Shown here in pieces: positions 1 to 9,316 of a DNA stretch of 64,000 bases. Position numbers and translations under genes: made by a program. The DNA lies in NCBI RefSeq assembly GCF_006120725.1, contig NZ_SWMU01000001.1, positions 806,001-870,000 of the forward strand, given 5' to 3'. Numbering within the stretch: position 1 is the stretch's first letter; every line of letters begins with the position of its first letter. The DNA is from Mesohalobacter halotolerans. GTDB lineage: Bacteria > Bacteroidota > Bacteroidia > Flavobacteriales > Flavobacteriaceae. The notes under the pieces are model-generated. The model made no database searches, was not told the origin of the DNA, and saw only the letters and a program-made list of their open reading frames with translations.

Positions 1-82
1 TTCTAAAAGCTTCTACATCATCTAAATTGTCTGCTGCAAATTCTTCTACAGTTTTCAAATGAGATTTTAACTCCTCTATCAT
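1..82 (-). CDS. pheS: Phenylalanine-tRNA ligase alpha subunit, N-terminal fragment
   Basis: Only the first 27 codons lie in the window; the gene runs off the left edge. The ATG is at 82-80. The visible peptide begins MIEELKSHLK and reaches the segment DDVEAFR. That matches the start of bacterial PheS, whose N-terminal coiled coil leads into a conserved VEAFRIKYLG-type segment that binds tRNA-Phe. PheS with PheT charges tRNA-Phe in the cytoplasm. A TAnnTTTG element lies 25 bp upstream, so the gene probably has its own promoter. The assignment rests on a short stretch and is likely rather than certain. Confidence 0.7.
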   Translation of the reverse strand, partial: MIEELKSHLKTVEEFAADNLDDVEAFR

Positions 83-106
83 AATGGTTTCAATTTTTCA
101 GAATTG

Positions 107-114
107 CAAATTTA
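107..114 (-). promoter_or_regulatory. Bacteroidota -7 promoter element for pheS
   Basis: The minus strand reads TAAATTTG here, an exact match to the TAnnTTTG element of the main sigma factor in Bacteroidota. It lies 25 bp before the pheS ATG. No clear TTG -33 element is seen at normal spacing. Confidence 0.45.
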
Positions 115-133
115 CAATTATAATTATTCAAGC

Positions 134-490
134 TTAGTCGATATAATTTTTTTCTACAAAATATTGTACAATGGCTTCTTTCATCAATACGCTTTGTTCT
201 CCAGCTTTGAGTGGCGGCAATTGTTCTAATATTTTGTAATGTGGCCAGCCTTCTTCATCAACATATTCAAACTCATAGTAACCGTAAGGTTCTAATAGCC
301 TGCAAATGGCGATATGCATCAAATTGATTTTATCATCTTTTTTGTATTTGGCATGCACATTTCCTTTTTCTTGAACCCCAATTAAATAGATGATAGCGTC
401 TAATTCTAGTTCATCACCATCTGCAAATTGAGCTGATAACTTTTTTGTGAGCATCGTCCACTGGGATTTTAATTTTTCGTCTCTTGCCAT
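134..490 (-). CDS. Conserved hypothetical protein, 118 aa
   Basis: I do not recognise a characterised family. The protein is 118 residues, charged and soluble, with no signal peptide or membrane segment. It starts MARDEKLKSQW and has an aromatic-rich centre (PYGYYEFEYVDEEGWPHY, about residues 68-85). The composition suggests a small cytoplasmic alpha/beta fold. It starts 1 bp after the bioD stop, so it is probably co-transcribed with bioD. It is followed 52 bp later by pheS, which has its own promoter. A biotin role is not implied by the sequence itself. The frame is complete and well placed, so the gene is real; its function is unknown. Confidence 0.75.
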   Translation of the reverse strand: MARDEKLKSQWTMLTKKLSAQFADGDELELDAIIYLIGVQEKGNVHAKYKKDDKINLMHIAICRLLEPYGYYEFEYVDEEGWPHYKILEQLPPLKAGEQSVLMKEAIVQYFVEKNYID

Positions 491-491
491 G

Positions 492-1124
492 TTATAGGTT
501 TAATAAATTTTCTCTGAATGTTTTGGCATAACGGGCAATAATTTGTGGGGTGAATTCTTGCTCTTCGTTTATTCTTCCTATACATTTGGCTGAGGTTTTA
601 GACAAAATAATATCTTCTGTGGTCGGGTGTTCATTACCACTAAAAATAATTCCAATATTTTCAAATCCTCTTTTTTTAAGGCATTCTAAACTCAACAGAC
701 TATGATTAATGCTACCGAGATAATGCCTAGAAACCAATATGATTTTATCGTCTTTTGTTATTAAGTCTGCTATCGTGTTTTTTGAGTTTAATGGTACTAA
801 TATTCCGCCAGCACCTTCAATGACAAGAGGTTGAGAAGTCTTTGGCCTTGTGATTTGGTTGATATTAATTTGAAGCCCATCAATTTCAGCTGCGGCATGC
901 GGACTCATGGGAGTTTTAAGCGCATAAGCATTTTTATGATAATGAATGGTTTCATCATTGACCATAGCTTTGACTTTGTGGGTATCAGAATATTCTAAAT
1001 CACCAGCTTGAATGGGTTTCCAATAGTCGGCTTGTAAAGCTTTGACCACAATGGCTGAAGCTACAGTTTTGCCCACATCGGTTCCTATTCCTGTGATGAA
1101 ATATTGAGTTGGGTTATTAGGCAT
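492..1124 (-). CDS. bioD: ATP-dependent dethiobiotin synthetase BioD
   Basis: BioD closes the ureido ring of dethiobiotin from 7,8-diaminopelargonate, CO2 and ATP, the penultimate step of biotin synthesis, in the cytoplasm. The 210-residue protein has the family P-loop GIGTDVGKT at residues 12-20, the catalytic lysine in WKPIQAG (Lys36) and the nucleotide-binding segment EGAGGILVPL near residue 105. Length is usual for BioD. It lies downstream of bioF and a CarboxypepD_reg-like gene on the same strand. A TAnnTTTG element 20 bp before the ATG suggests it can be transcribed independently. bioA and bioB are not in the window. Confidence 0.95.
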   Translation of the reverse strand: MPNNPTQYFITGIGTDVGKTVASAIVVKALQADYWKPIQAGDLEYSDTHKVKAMVNDETIHYHKNAYALKTPMSPHAAAEIDGLQININQITRPKTSQPLVIEGAGGILVPLNSKNTIADLITKDDKIILVSRHYLGSINHSLLSLECLKKRGFENIGIIFSGNEHPTTEDIILSKTSAKCIGRINEEQEFTPQIIARYAKTFRENLLNL

Positions 1125-1143
1125 AGTTTATTTTTTGTAAAAT

Positions 1144-1151
1144 CAAATGTA
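1144..1151 (-). promoter_or_regulatory. -7 promoter element for bioD
   Basis: The minus strand reads TACATTTG, matching TAnnTTTG, 20 bp before the bioD ATG and within the 63-bp gap after the preceding gene. A -33 element is not obvious. Confidence 0.45.
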
Positions 1152-1187
1152 TAACGCTATAGGTCAAAGCAAAGTTTATTTAAGAAT

Positions 1188-2219
1188 TTATTTTAATTTT
1201 TCCAAACTAAAATTTAATGGAAGCATTTTTGCAACTTTAGATTCTGATAAATCTCCGATTAGAAGTACATTTTGAATATCTAAATTATTGCCAAACTGGT
1301 CAACGCGACAATGTCCTTTTTGAAATTGAAGCGTGCTTAATTCTCTTTTATGCTTTAATGTAATTTTTGAAGGAATATATTTAGAATTAAAGGTTTTAAT
1401 GACTCTTGACTTAAGATAGATTAAAGACAAATCATTTTCGAGTGGCTTTATTCCAAAAATTTCTTCAGGTCTTACAGCAAATCCTTTATAACCTAATACA
1501 AATTTGGTGTTATCTAAGTTGTCTTCAATAAGCGATTTGAAAAACTTGTTGAGAGAGCTTTCGTAAATTTTTTGTCGTCTCCTTGATTTCTTAGGGTTGA
1601 TGTCTTCAAAGAAAGAAAAGCCAGCATAATAGGATTGTTTTAAATAATATTCATTTAAAGTTTTGGTAGAGTATTTTACTTGGAAATCTTTTAAATCAAA
1701 CTTGATTTTATACCCTAAATAATTATTTTTAATAATGATAGGGTTCATAGATTTTGCATAAAGGGTATTTTCCTTTACAACATAGTATACAATGACGTCG
1801 TCAAGATTTAAAATTTTACATTGTCTTGCGGGTCTTCCTTTACCTAAAAAATTATCTTCGAAAACCTCAAGCATATCTTCTCTACTAAATGGTGAAGCAT
1901 ACAAGTCTACAGTGTCTAAATTTTCAGGGTTTGGCTTGAGTTGATAGGTGTTTTTGAGGTTATTTAAATTGTTTTCATACAAGGTTTCATAACCTAAATA
2001 GCTTATCACCAGGATAGGCTCCGATAAGTTTTCAGGTTTTTTGATTCTAAATATGCCATCTAAGTTGGTTATTACACCTCGCGTTGTACCATCAAAATAG
2101 ACCGTAGCTCCAACAAGCGGTTTTTTGTTTTCATCGACAACTTTGGATGTAAGCTGTTGTGCAAGAGTACTTTGAGAAAATGTTAAAATCAATAAGGATA
2201 AAAACACTGTTTTCATCAT
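1188..2219 (-). CDS. Exported protein with CarboxypepD_reg-like domain, 343 aa
   Basis: The protein has a signal peptide (residues 1 to about 20, ending LAQQ). A carboxypeptidase regulatory-like beta-sandwich follows at about residues 21-105 (VVDENKKPLVGATVYFDGT, later GYETLYENNL). The region after that is not recognised and is rich in Lys, Phe and Tyr. In Bacteroidota this domain usually sits at the periplasmic N-terminus of outer-membrane receptors, but no plug or long barrel is present here. The start overlaps the bioF stop by 4 bp (ATGA), which indicates translational coupling. Two ATGs in tandem could serve as start. Its place between bioF and bioD is odd for an envelope protein; I infer co-transcription, not a biotin function. 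Confidence 0.75.
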   Translation of the reverse strand: MMKTVFLSLLILTFSQSTLAQQLTSKVVDENKKPLVGATVYFDGTTRGVITNLDGIFRIKKPENLSEPILVISYLGYETLYENNLNNLKNTYQLKPNPENLDTVDLYASPFSREDMLEVFEDNFLGKGRPARQCKILNLDDVIVYYVVKENTLYAKSMNPIIIKNNYLGYKIKFDLKDFQVKYSTKTLNEYYLKQSYYAGFSFFEDINPKKSRRRQKIYESSLNKFFKSLIEDNLDNTKFVLGYKGFAVRPEEIFGIKPLENDLSLIYLKSRVIKTFNSKYIPSKITLKHKRELSTLQFQKGHCRVDQFGNNLDIQNVLLIGDLSESKVAKMLPLNFSLEKLK

Positions 2220-3355
2220 GCAGAGGTTTTCAACGTTTTAATAATATTGATGATTTCTTTTTCCGTATTAAAACTATGCAAACAAATGCGAATGCGTTCT
2301 TTACCTTTTGGTACAGTGGGATGCAAAATAGCTTTGACACCAAAACCTTTTTGCTGAAGTGTTGTGGCGAGCTGTTTTGCCTTTGTGTTTCCTGAAATTA
2401 AAAACGATTGAATGGCTGTTTGACTTGGGATAAAACGGGATTGGAGGTTGTGTTTTTCAATTTCCTTAGTAAAATTAGAAATTACAGTTTGCAATTCGGT
2501 TTTTTCTTTTTTTTCACTTTCAAAATAATGGAGTGAAGCCAATACTGATGCCACTTGATGAGGCGAAGCCGCTGTTGTGTAAATAAAGGATTTGCAAAAA
2601 TTTATCATATAGGATTTTAGTTGTTGAGAGCCTAAAACAAAAGCGCCATGGCTTCCTAGAGACTTTCCACAAGTGAGTATTCTGGCAAAAATTTTATGGT
2701 CTTTATTTTGAGTAAGACCTTTATAATTTTCGCCACAAACGCCAACAGCGTGCGCTTCATCAATAATGAGATGGGCTTTATACTTTCCTGAAATTTCAAT
2801 TAAATTAGAGATATCTGATGTGTCACCATCCATAGAGAACACACTTTCGGTAACAATGTAAATATGTTGAGGCTGCAGTCTTTCAACTTGTGACCTAATT
2901 TTTTGCTCTAAATCTTTAAAATCACAATGCTTAAATTTATAGGCTTTAGCAGAGGCCATTTGTAAACCATCACGAATAGATGCATGGCAAAGTTCATCGT
3001 AAAACACGAGGTCTTTTGGTCTTAAAACTGCAGATAATAAACCAACATTGGCATTGTAACCGGAGTTAAAAAACAAAGCGGCATCTGTATTGAATATGTC
3101 TTCAGCTTTTCGCTCTACTCTTTGAAACAAACTGTGGTTTCCGTTAATTAATCTTGAACCTGTAGAGCCGAGTTTGTTTATGTTGTGTTCCTTTATAATA
3201 GACAAATACTGCTTATAAATGCTGCTGTTTTGAGCATAGCCCAAATAATCATTAGATAAAAAATCGACTTTAAAATTATAATGTTTAAGTTCTCGAAAAT
3301 TATCCTTGTTTTTCCTGTCTCTTAGAAGGTTTGATAAATTGCTGGGGAATTCCAT
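2216..3355 (-). CDS. bioF: 8-amino-7-oxononanoate synthase BioF
   Basis: BioF is a PLP enzyme of the alpha-oxoamine synthase family. It condenses pimeloyl-ACP (or -CoA) with L-alanine to give 8-amino-7-oxononanoate, the first committed step of biotin ring assembly. The 379-residue protein shows SNDYLGY (residues 34-40), GSTGSRLINGN (63-73), the substrate-site histidine in ELCHAS (His124), the PLP aspartate and histidine in DEAHAVG (199-205) and the Schiff-base lysine in CGKSLGSHG (Lys231). Length is typical. The related KBL and serine palmitoyltransferase families are less likely because biotin gene bioD is nearby. It is the first gene of the leftward bio unit. Confidence 0.93.
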   Translation of the reverse strand: MEFPSNLSNLLRDRKNKDNFRELKHYNFKVDFLSNDYLGYAQNSSIYKQYLSIIKEHNINKLGSTGSRLINGNHSLFQRVERKAEDIFNTDAALFFNSGYNANVGLLSAVLRPKDLVFYDELCHASIRDGLQMASAKAYKFKHCDFKDLEQKIRSQVERLQPQHIYIVTESVFSMDGDTSDISNLIEISGKYKAHLIIDEAHAVGVCGENYKGLTQNKDHKIFARILTCGKSLGSHGAFVLGSQQLKSYMINFCKSFIYTTAASPHQVASVLASLHYFESEKKEKTELQTVISNFTKEIEKHNLQSRFIPSQTAIQSFLISGNTKAKQLATTLQQKGFGVKAILHPTVPKGKERIRICLHSFNTEKEIINIIKTLKTSA

Positions 3356-3374
3356 GGTAGAGCTTTAAAATATT

Positions 3375-5816
3375 TTAATTGAGCGTAAAGGTCACATTGA
3401 GTTTAAACACAAAATTATCGCTCGACTTGTCAAAACTATAAAACCCATAGCGATAAAACCCACCTGCACCAATACCGGCATAAAAGGCATCTAAGTAATT
3501 TAATTTCAAAATTTTAGTGACTTCAAGTCCAGATTCAATAAAAATCTGTTCCTTGGTATTAAAATTCCAGTTGTGAGATTGTGGATGCTCTAAGTCTCCC
3601 CAACCCATATTGTGATGTAATATAAGACCGGGATTAAAATCTTTAGCTTTAAACAACAAACTCCCTAAATCGTGTGTCAGGAATAAGTGTACATATTGGT
3701 CTGATAAAAATTCATAAGGTAGCATGGTTTGAAACGTGTCTGGCATTACAATTGGGATATCATCATCGTTACTGCCTTCGCCTGTAAACAATAAGTCTAA
3801 TGGGATGTCGCTATCGATATAACCTGCTTGAATGTGGTATCGGGTTTGCCCAAAATTTCGTGAAAAAAAGCTATGCGAAAGACTAGCTTCAATTTTTTGA
3901 TAGTCGAATGCGCCATCTAGAAACGAGTCAAAACCTTTGGTATATCTCAAATTAAATACAGGATAAGTCGTACCAAGGCTTATCCGTTTTTTTGGGGTTT
4001 GTACTATTCGCTCACGAAAGGCATATCTTAAATTGATAACCGCTTCAGAATTTCTAAAGTTTGTGATGTTGTTTGAGTTGTTTACAAAAGCGTAATTGAA
4101 TTGTGGTCTAATCCATTCATTTCTCAGGCCAATGCGCCAAGATAAATACTTGAAATCTCGTCGTCCAAATTCGATTTGAAAATGCTCGACTAAGTCCATT
4201 CTGGAAGCGATAAAGCTCCTCAAATTACCCCGTCCTGAAAAGTTTTGATTATTGATGGTCGATCGACCGATTTCCCTGACGTCATTATTGTAATTGAACT
4301 GCAAAAACATGTCATCAGATTCATTGATGTTATACCGAGCTTTAGCTCCAAATTTCCACTCGCTATCTTTAAAACCATAAGCGGTATAGCCACCAAGTAT
4401 AACGTTTTTTAAAAATTTATCATTGGTTTCTAAGCCAGCACCAAGTCTAAATCCTTCGTGGGAATTGTAGCCAAAAAACCGGTTAAAGGGAATATTAAAT
4501 TTTCCCCAAGGCACATAACCATCACTTAAGCTGGTTACTACATCTAAGACTTTGTCTAACTTTAATCGTTCGCCAATACTGTCCACTACTTTGTATGTGT
4601 TTTTATCGGTTTGGCTTAAGCTGTCTACTCTATATTGATTCCAAAATGTTTTATCTCGTTTTGGGGCGTCATCTTGGTACTTTAATTGGACTTCGCTAAA
4701 ATCTTTAGGTTTTAAACTGTCAGTGAATTTTATGTCTTTTAAATAGGTGTTACCATTAATGAAAATACCTTGTTGAGTTGTAAATTCAAAATTGAGTTGT
4801 TCAGGGAACCATTGTTTATCTGCAATACGTTTATATTTCTGTTGAATTTTTAGATGAGTTATCAATTTATCATAAGGTTCTGCCACAATATTTTGAATGG
4901 CATAAGCATCTGAATTGATATACATAAATCCTTTTAATCCATCGATGTTGGCATCTGGTTTTGGTTGAAATGAAATATTAAAAATTGTATCATTTCCCCT
5001 TGATATTTTTTCTTCTAAGGTATAATCGTATCGCTTTATACTGCCTTTGGCGATAGGGTTCAAAAAATGCAAATCCATAAGGTTGATGTTGTCTTCGTAA
5101 AACCCAAAAGGCTGAAGCTCTGTTGCCAAAACAGCAAAATAGGGATCTTTAAAACCAGAAACTCTAGTGGCAACTACGGTTTCTTCGCTTAAATCAGGAG
5201 GCAAAAATTTTCGTTTTGTCACGGATTCAAACAACATAATATTAAAATTGCCTTCTCTTATTAAGGTTTTCTCAAAACCGCCTAAGGTATCACTTTCAGG
5301 GTCTAATTCTCCTTTTTCAATTTGCTCTAAAAAGACTTGTCTTAACGAATCAGACTCTTCCTGTCGTCCTTCTTTATCAATAATACTTTTGTTGTAAGAG
5401 GTATATCTAAAACCTCCTTTTTTTAGTGGGTTATTAAGTGCTTTATTGGCTATAACTTGTTTTACAATACGTAAAGCAGGATTTTCTGCATTGGTAATAA
5501 CTACTTCATCAAGGCTTTCTAAAGCAGGTTTTAGAGCGATGATTAAATTTGTATTGCTGTCTGGTTTAAGTTTTAACGTCTGGTATCCTAGATAAGAAAC
5601 TTCAATATTTTTAATGGGCTTATTGCTTTTATAAACAAACTTGCCATCGATATCTGTGATCACACCACGTTTTTTATTGTTGTTGAAAGTTATATTTGCA
5701 AAGGCTAAATTTTCTTTGGTTTCAGCATCTAAAACTTTTCCGTTGATTTGGTATTGCCCATAAAAGTTAAGAGTTAAAAATAGAGCAAACAATAAGGCTA
5801 GACATGATTGTTTCAT
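3375..5816 (-). CDS. DUF5686 / CarboxypepD_reg-like outer-membrane protein, 813 aa
   Basis: A signal peptide (residues 1 to about 20, ending FYGQ) precedes a carboxypeptidase regulatory-like domain (about 22-105, with VLDAETKENLAFANITF and a second block ending GYQTLKL). The rest resembles DUF5686: a long beta-rich region with many alternating aromatic strands, ending FKLNVTFTLN, as in outer-membrane barrels. There is no TonB plug domain, so this is not a classical TonB-dependent receptor. These proteins are common in Flavobacteriia and of unknown function. The gene appears to stand alone, 19 bp from bioF on the same strand. Its short domain resembles that of the 343-residue protein beside bioF. 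Confidence 0.8.
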   Translation of the reverse strand: MKQSCLALLFALFLTLNFYGQYQINGKVLDAETKENLAFANITFNNNKKRGVITDIDGKFVYKSNKPIKNIEVSYLGYQTLKLKPDSNTNLIIALKPALESLDEVVITNAENPALRIVKQVIANKALNNPLKKGGFRYTSYNKSIIDKEGRQEESDSLRQVFLEQIEKGELDPESDTLGGFEKTLIREGNFNIMLFESVTKRKFLPPDLSEETVVATRVSGFKDPYFAVLATELQPFGFYEDNINLMDLHFLNPIAKGSIKRYDYTLEEKISRGNDTIFNISFQPKPDANIDGLKGFMYINSDAYAIQNIVAEPYDKLITHLKIQQKYKRIADKQWFPEQLNFEFTTQQGIFINGNTYLKDIKFTDSLKPKDFSEVQLKYQDDAPKRDKTFWNQYRVDSLSQTDKNTYKVVDSIGERLKLDKVLDVVTSLSDGYVPWGKFNIPFNRFFGYNSHEGFRLGAGLETNDKFLKNVILGGYTAYGFKDSEWKFGAKARYNINESDDMFLQFNYNNDVREIGRSTINNQNFSGRGNLRSFIASRMDLVEHFQIEFGRRDFKYLSWRIGLRNEWIRPQFNYAFVNNSNNITNFRNSEAVINLRYAFRERIVQTPKKRISLGTTYPVFNLRYTKGFDSFLDGAFDYQKIEASLSHSFFSRNFGQTRYHIQAGYIDSDIPLDLLFTGEGSNDDDIPIVMPDTFQTMLPYEFLSDQYVHLFLTHDLGSLLFKAKDFNPGLILHHNMGWGDLEHPQSHNWNFNTKEQIFIESGLEVTKILKLNYLDAFYAGIGAGGFYRYGFYSFDKSSDNFVFKLNVTFTLN

Positions 5817-5897
5817 CGAGTGATTCTTATAATAGGCATTTCTTTCTTTTCATCGTTTTATTTACAAAACAAATCTTGTGCCTAATCTACTTTAATT

Positions 5898-6287
5898 TTA
5901 TTTATTTTCTTTTTCAACAGAAGTTTCTTCCTGGTCATTACTACTTAATTCGTGAGTTTTTTTGTTGTATTGATCTTTTAAATCGTCAATATGAGTTTTA
6001 TCACAAAGTTTATTACCAATAAAATAGCCTGTTCTACCAAGTAAATGACCACCTATAGGAGCCGTTAGAAAAATAAAGATAATGATTGCTAGAACTCTTG
6101 TTGATATTGCTAAATCATTAAAAAAAATAGCTGCTGCTGCCAAGAGTAAACCCACTCCAAGGGTAGCAGCTTTGGTGTTTACTGATATTCTTAAAAATGT
6201 ATCTGGCATCCGGATCAAGCCTATTGCAGCAAGAAGGGCAAAAAGTGTACCTAAACTTGACAGTATAATTATTAATAATTCACTCAT
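5898..6287 (-). CDS. mnhG: Mrp/Mnh Na+/H+ antiporter subunit G
   Basis: This is the last subunit of the seven-protein Mrp antiporter, which exchanges cytoplasmic Na+ for H+ at the inner membrane. The 129-residue protein has about three membrane segments in its first 90 residues. It carries the MnhG signature region GLIRMPDTFLRI and NTKAATLGVG (about residues 22-47), then TAPIGGHLLGRTGYFIG. A charged tail of about 35 residues (rich in Glu, Lys, Asn) extends beyond the usual core. It overlaps mnhF by 8 bp and ends the operon. Confidence is high because of motif and position. Confidence 0.93.
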   Translation of the reverse strand: MSELLIIILSSLGTLFALLAAIGLIRMPDTFLRISVNTKAATLGVGLLLAAAAIFFNDLAISTRVLAIIIFIFLTAPIGGHLLGRTGYFIGNKLCDKTHIDDLKDQYNKKTHELSSNDQEETSVEKENK

Positions 6288-6555
6288 TATTGTCTCTTTT
6301 TTCTAAATAGTATGTAAAAGCCACTGTACCTAAAAAGGCAATTAAAGCCAAAATTAATGCGATGTCTAAGAAGTTGGGTTGATTGTTTATAATGCTATAA
6401 ATAGAGATGATGCCAATACCTATAGTTACAATAAGATCTAGAGCTATGATTCTGTCTACGATACTCGGACCTTTTAGAAATCTTATAAAAACCAAGACAA
6501 TCGAAAAGGACAGTAAAGGCAGAATAATATAATATAAAAAATCGTTTAAAATCAT
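6280..6555 (-). CDS. mnhF: Mrp/Mnh Na+/H+ antiporter subunit F
   Basis: A 91-residue protein with three predicted membrane helices. It carries the MnhF hallmark RFLKGPSIVDRIIALDL (about residues 25-41), where the Asp is conserved in the family. It overlaps both neighbours: 8 bp with mnhG and 4 bp with mnhE. It is a small membrane subunit needed for assembly of the Mrp complex. Its length is usual. Confidence 0.93.
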   Translation of the reverse strand: MILNDFLYYIILPLLSFSIVLVFIRFLKGPSIVDRIIALDLIVTIGIGIISIYSIINNQPNFLDIALILALIAFLGTVAFTYYLEKRDNNE

Positions 6556-7028
6556 CTTGTAATTAATAAAATTCGTCTTTCAAAACCATTTTTAATATGG
6601 TGTATAAACTCATCTCTATCTTTAACATACATCGAATGTACATAGAGTACTTTTTTATCATCAGAAACGTCTAGACTTAGTGTTCCTGGTGTCAGTGTAA
6701 TAAGGTTGGCCAGTAAAGATATTTCAAGATTGGTTTCAACATCTAGCGGTATTTTAATGATACCTGGTGTAACATTGAGATTTGGTGTCATGACTTCGTA
6801 AGCCACTTCAAGGTTTGCAATAATTAGTTCATAAACAAAATAAAAGAAAAATGCAATGACACGAGGTAAAATTTTAATGTACTTGGTTTGACCTACACTG
6901 TACCCAATAAGCCAAATAATCAAAAGTCCAAGTATAAACCCAAAAGAAAAATTGTATGCATTGTAGGAGCCCGTTAAAAACACCCAAATGAGCATCAATA
7001 ATATGTTGGATAAAAACTGTGACTTCAT
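6552..7028 (-). CDS. mnhE: Mrp/Mnh Na+/H+ antiporter subunit E
   Basis: A 158-residue protein with N-terminal membrane helices, then the MnhE signature [18 protein letters not shown] (about residues 107-124) and [11 protein letters not shown] in the cytoplasmic tail. Length and order (between D and F) match the Mrp operon. The role of the E subunit in ion exchange is less understood than that of A and D. It lies 3 bp downstream of mnhD. Confidence 0.93.
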   Translation of the reverse strand: MKSQFLSNILLMLIWVFLTGSYNAYNFSFGFILGLLIIWLIGYSVGQTKYIKILPRVIAFFFYFVYELIIANLEVAYEVMTPNLNVTPGIIKIPLDVETNLEISLLANLITLTPGTLSLDVSDDKKVLYVHSMYVKDRDEFIHHIKNGFERRILLITR

Positions 7029-7031
7029 AGC

Positions 7032-8540
7032 TTATGGTTTTAACACTGCGTCAATATAATTTTGAGAGTTGTACAAATCTTCTGCTATCCTTTCCGATAA
7101 GGACTGAATGTGCTCTGCGCCAAAGCCAATATACAAAGAAAATAAAGCTAATAATACTATAGGGGTTACAAATTGCCATTTCTGAATAGGGTATAATTTG
7201 TCGAAAAAGATAAACCTTTTACTTACTTTTAATTCGGGCTGATTTTTCCAAAAGACCTCTGACCAGATTTTAGCAACAACAATCAAGGTGATAAAACTTC
7301 CTAAGATTAATGCGCCAAGATACCAGTAATTTTCAGTGCTGTAACTACTTAGAAATAAAGATATTTTGGGCCAAAATCCAGACAGTGGAGGAACACCAAC
7401 CAATGAGAATAAAACTATTAGTAATAACAAACTTATCTTGGGATAACTCTTGTAGAGCCCTCCAATGTTTTTCATGTTGGTTGTAGATTTTAAACGATAA
7501 ATTAGGCCGCCAATTAAAAATAAATTTGTTTTAACAATGATGTCATGTATCAAATAAAAAATAACACCTGTTAAAGCCAAAACATTAAAAATCCCCAAAC
7601 CACCTATCATAAATCCAATGTGACAGATGATGAGAAATGAAAATACTTTTCTAATATTATTCTGAATAATTGCCCCAAATGATCCACTTATAATAGTTAA
7701 GACAGAAAGCACTAAAAGCACATTCATTAAAAAAACATCATGAGGAAAAATAAGCGTCATCATACGGATCAAAGCATAGACACCAACTTTTGTCAATAAT
7801 CCCGCAAAAATAGCAGATACTGCTGATGGGGGCGTGTGATAAGAAGCTGGTAGCCAAAAGTTAAGAGGGAAAACCGCAGACTTTATGGCAAATGCAGTCA
7901 AAAATAAAACTGCACAAACATCGATTAAAATTTGATTGTCAACTTGTTGAATTTTAACAGCAACATCAGCCATGTTTAAAGTTCCTGTCAACCCATAAAT
8001 TACTCCTAAGGCAGTTAAAAATATAAGTGAGCCAAAAAAGTTTAAAGTAAAATACTTGACTGCACCTTCGAGTTGATTTTTTTCACCTCCTATACTTATC
8101 AACACAAATGAACTGATGATGATAATTTCAAACCACACATAGAGGTTAAACATATCACCGGTTAAAAATGCACCGTTTAACCCTAAAAGTAAAAAATGAT
8201 ATACACTAAAAAACCCAAATCTTAATCTCGCATTGATTATTGAAATAACAGAAAAAATGGAAACAGAAAGCCCTGCTATGGCGGTGAGTAAAATCAATGT
8301 CGCCGAGAGCATGTCACCGACAAAAACAATACCAAAAGGAGCTTCCCAATTTCCTGCATTAACGACATGTGTGCCGTTTTTCCAAGTAAATATAAAGACT
8401 GCAATAGCGACTCCTAATGCCACAAAATTTCCGATGATTGTTACAATTTTTTGGACCTTTACCTTGTTCCAAAAAAACATCAGTATAATGCTAAAAAACA
8501 AATGAACTATTAATGGATATGTAATGATGTTTTCACTCAT
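7032..8540 (-). CDS. mnhD: Mrp/Mnh Na+/H+ antiporter subunit D
   Basis: A 502-residue polytopic protein related to the NuoL/M/N proton-pumping subunits of complex I, with about 14 membrane helices. The antiporter core is seen in [20 protein letters not shown] (about residues 217-236), whose lysine is a channel residue. [15 protein letters not shown] gives a second conserved lysine in the partner half-channel. It takes part in proton or sodium translocation together with MnhA. It overlaps mnhC by 4 bp (ATGA). Length is standard. Confidence 0.95.
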   Translation of the reverse strand: MSENIITYPLIVHLFFSIILMFFWNKVKVQKIVTIIGNFVALGVAIAVFIFTWKNGTHVVNAGNWEAPFGIVFVGDMLSATLILLTAIAGLSVSIFSVISIINARLRFGFFSVYHFLLLGLNGAFLTGDMFNLYVWFEIIIISSFVLISIGGEKNQLEGAVKYFTLNFFGSLIFLTALGVIYGLTGTLNMADVAVKIQQVDNQILIDVCAVLFLTAFAIKSAVFPLNFWLPASYHTPPSAVSAIFAGLLTKVGVYALIRMMTLIFPHDVFLMNVLLVLSVLTIISGSFGAIIQNNIRKVFSFLIICHIGFMIGGLGIFNVLALTGVIFYLIHDIIVKTNLFLIGGLIYRLKSTTNMKNIGGLYKSYPKISLLLLIVLFSLVGVPPLSGFWPKISLFLSSYSTENYWYLGALILGSFITLIVVAKIWSEVFWKNQPELKVSKRFIFFDKLYPIQKWQFVTPIVLLALFSLYIGFGAEHIQSLSERIAEDLYNSQNYIDAVLKP

Positions 8541-8890
8541 GAATCTTCGTCTAAGGTATTTAACATGTCTAGGTCGTCTGTTTTTAATACTTTATAGGCT
8601 CGTTTTACCAAAATAATTGCAAAAGCCTGCAAACCAAAACTTATGACTATCGACGTTAAAATAAGGGCTTGAGGTATGGGATCTGCATATATATCTGTAA
8701 AATGTTTAAGTTCAGGTGAAATAATGGGTGGATTTCCTTTAGTGATTCTACCGAGAAGAAATATCAATAGATTGACGCCATTACCAAATAGTATAATACC
8801 TATAATCAATTTAACAATACTTCTCCTTAAAATCATGTAGGTTCCAGCGGCGTAAAGTACTCCAGTCATAATGGCTAATAGTATCTCCAT
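8537..8890 (-). CDS. mnhC: Mrp/Mnh Na+/H+ antiporter subunit C
   Basis: A 117-residue NuoK-like subunit with three membrane helices. It shows [20 protein letters not shown] (about residues 16-35), [10 protein letters not shown], and [17 protein letters not shown] (about 71-87), the conserved MnhC/NuoK pattern. The short acidic tail [13 protein letters not shown] is cytoplasmic. It overlaps mnhD and lies 3 bp from mnhB. Confidence 0.94.
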   Translation of the reverse strand: MEILLAIMTGVLYAAGTYMILRRSIVKLIIGIILFGNGVNLLIFLLGRITKGNPPIISPELKHFTDIYADPIPQALILTSIVISFGLQAFAIILVKRAYKVLKTDDLDMLNTLDEDS

Positions 8891-8893
8891 AAA

Positions 8894-9307
8894 TTAAGCA
8901 TTTTCAGATATGGTGAATATAATAGTAAGCGAAACTCCAACAACTACAAAATAAACACCGGTGTCAAAAAACAAAGCCGAGCCAATTTTTCCAATCACTG
9001 GAATATGACCGCTCGCCCACAATCCTGTCATAAATGGTAAATCTTGAAAAAACACGGGTGTTACTGCACTTGCAAAGGAAATCAATAAGCCAAGGGGCAT
9101 TAAAAATCCTGGATGAATTTTTATGATTTTGCGTGAATTTTCTAAACCGTTTGCAAAAGCATCCAAAACAAATGCAATAGCGGCGATAAGACCACCTACA
9201 AAACCACCACCTGGCAGATAATGACCTCGCAGCAAAATAAACACCGAAAACAAAAGCAATACTGGTAAAAGTATATCAGATGCTGTTTTTAGGATTAATG
9301 TTTTCAT
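8894..9307 (-). CDS. mnhB: Mrp/Mnh Na+/H+ antiporter subunit B
   Basis: A 137-residue protein with four membrane helices. The MnhB motif RGHYLPGGGFVGGLIAA (about residues 27-43) is intact, and LFFDTGVYFVVVGVSLT (about 112-128) closes the domain. It is encoded as a separate protein downstream of mnhA, so this is a seven-gene (group 1 type) operon rather than a six-gene one with A and B fused. Confidence 0.94.
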   Translation of the reverse strand: MKTLILKTASDILLPVLLLFSVFILLRGHYLPGGGFVGGLIAAIAFVLDAFANGLENSRKIIKIHPGFLMPLGLLISFASAVTPVFFQDLPFMTGLWASGHIPVIGKIGSALFFDTGVYFVVVGVSLTIIFTISENA

Positions 9308-9316
9308 GATAATTTT

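Noticed and set aside
3375-5816. TonB-dependent receptor
   Set aside because: It has a CarboxypepD_reg domain and a beta-rich barrel but no plug domain; DUF5686 fits better.
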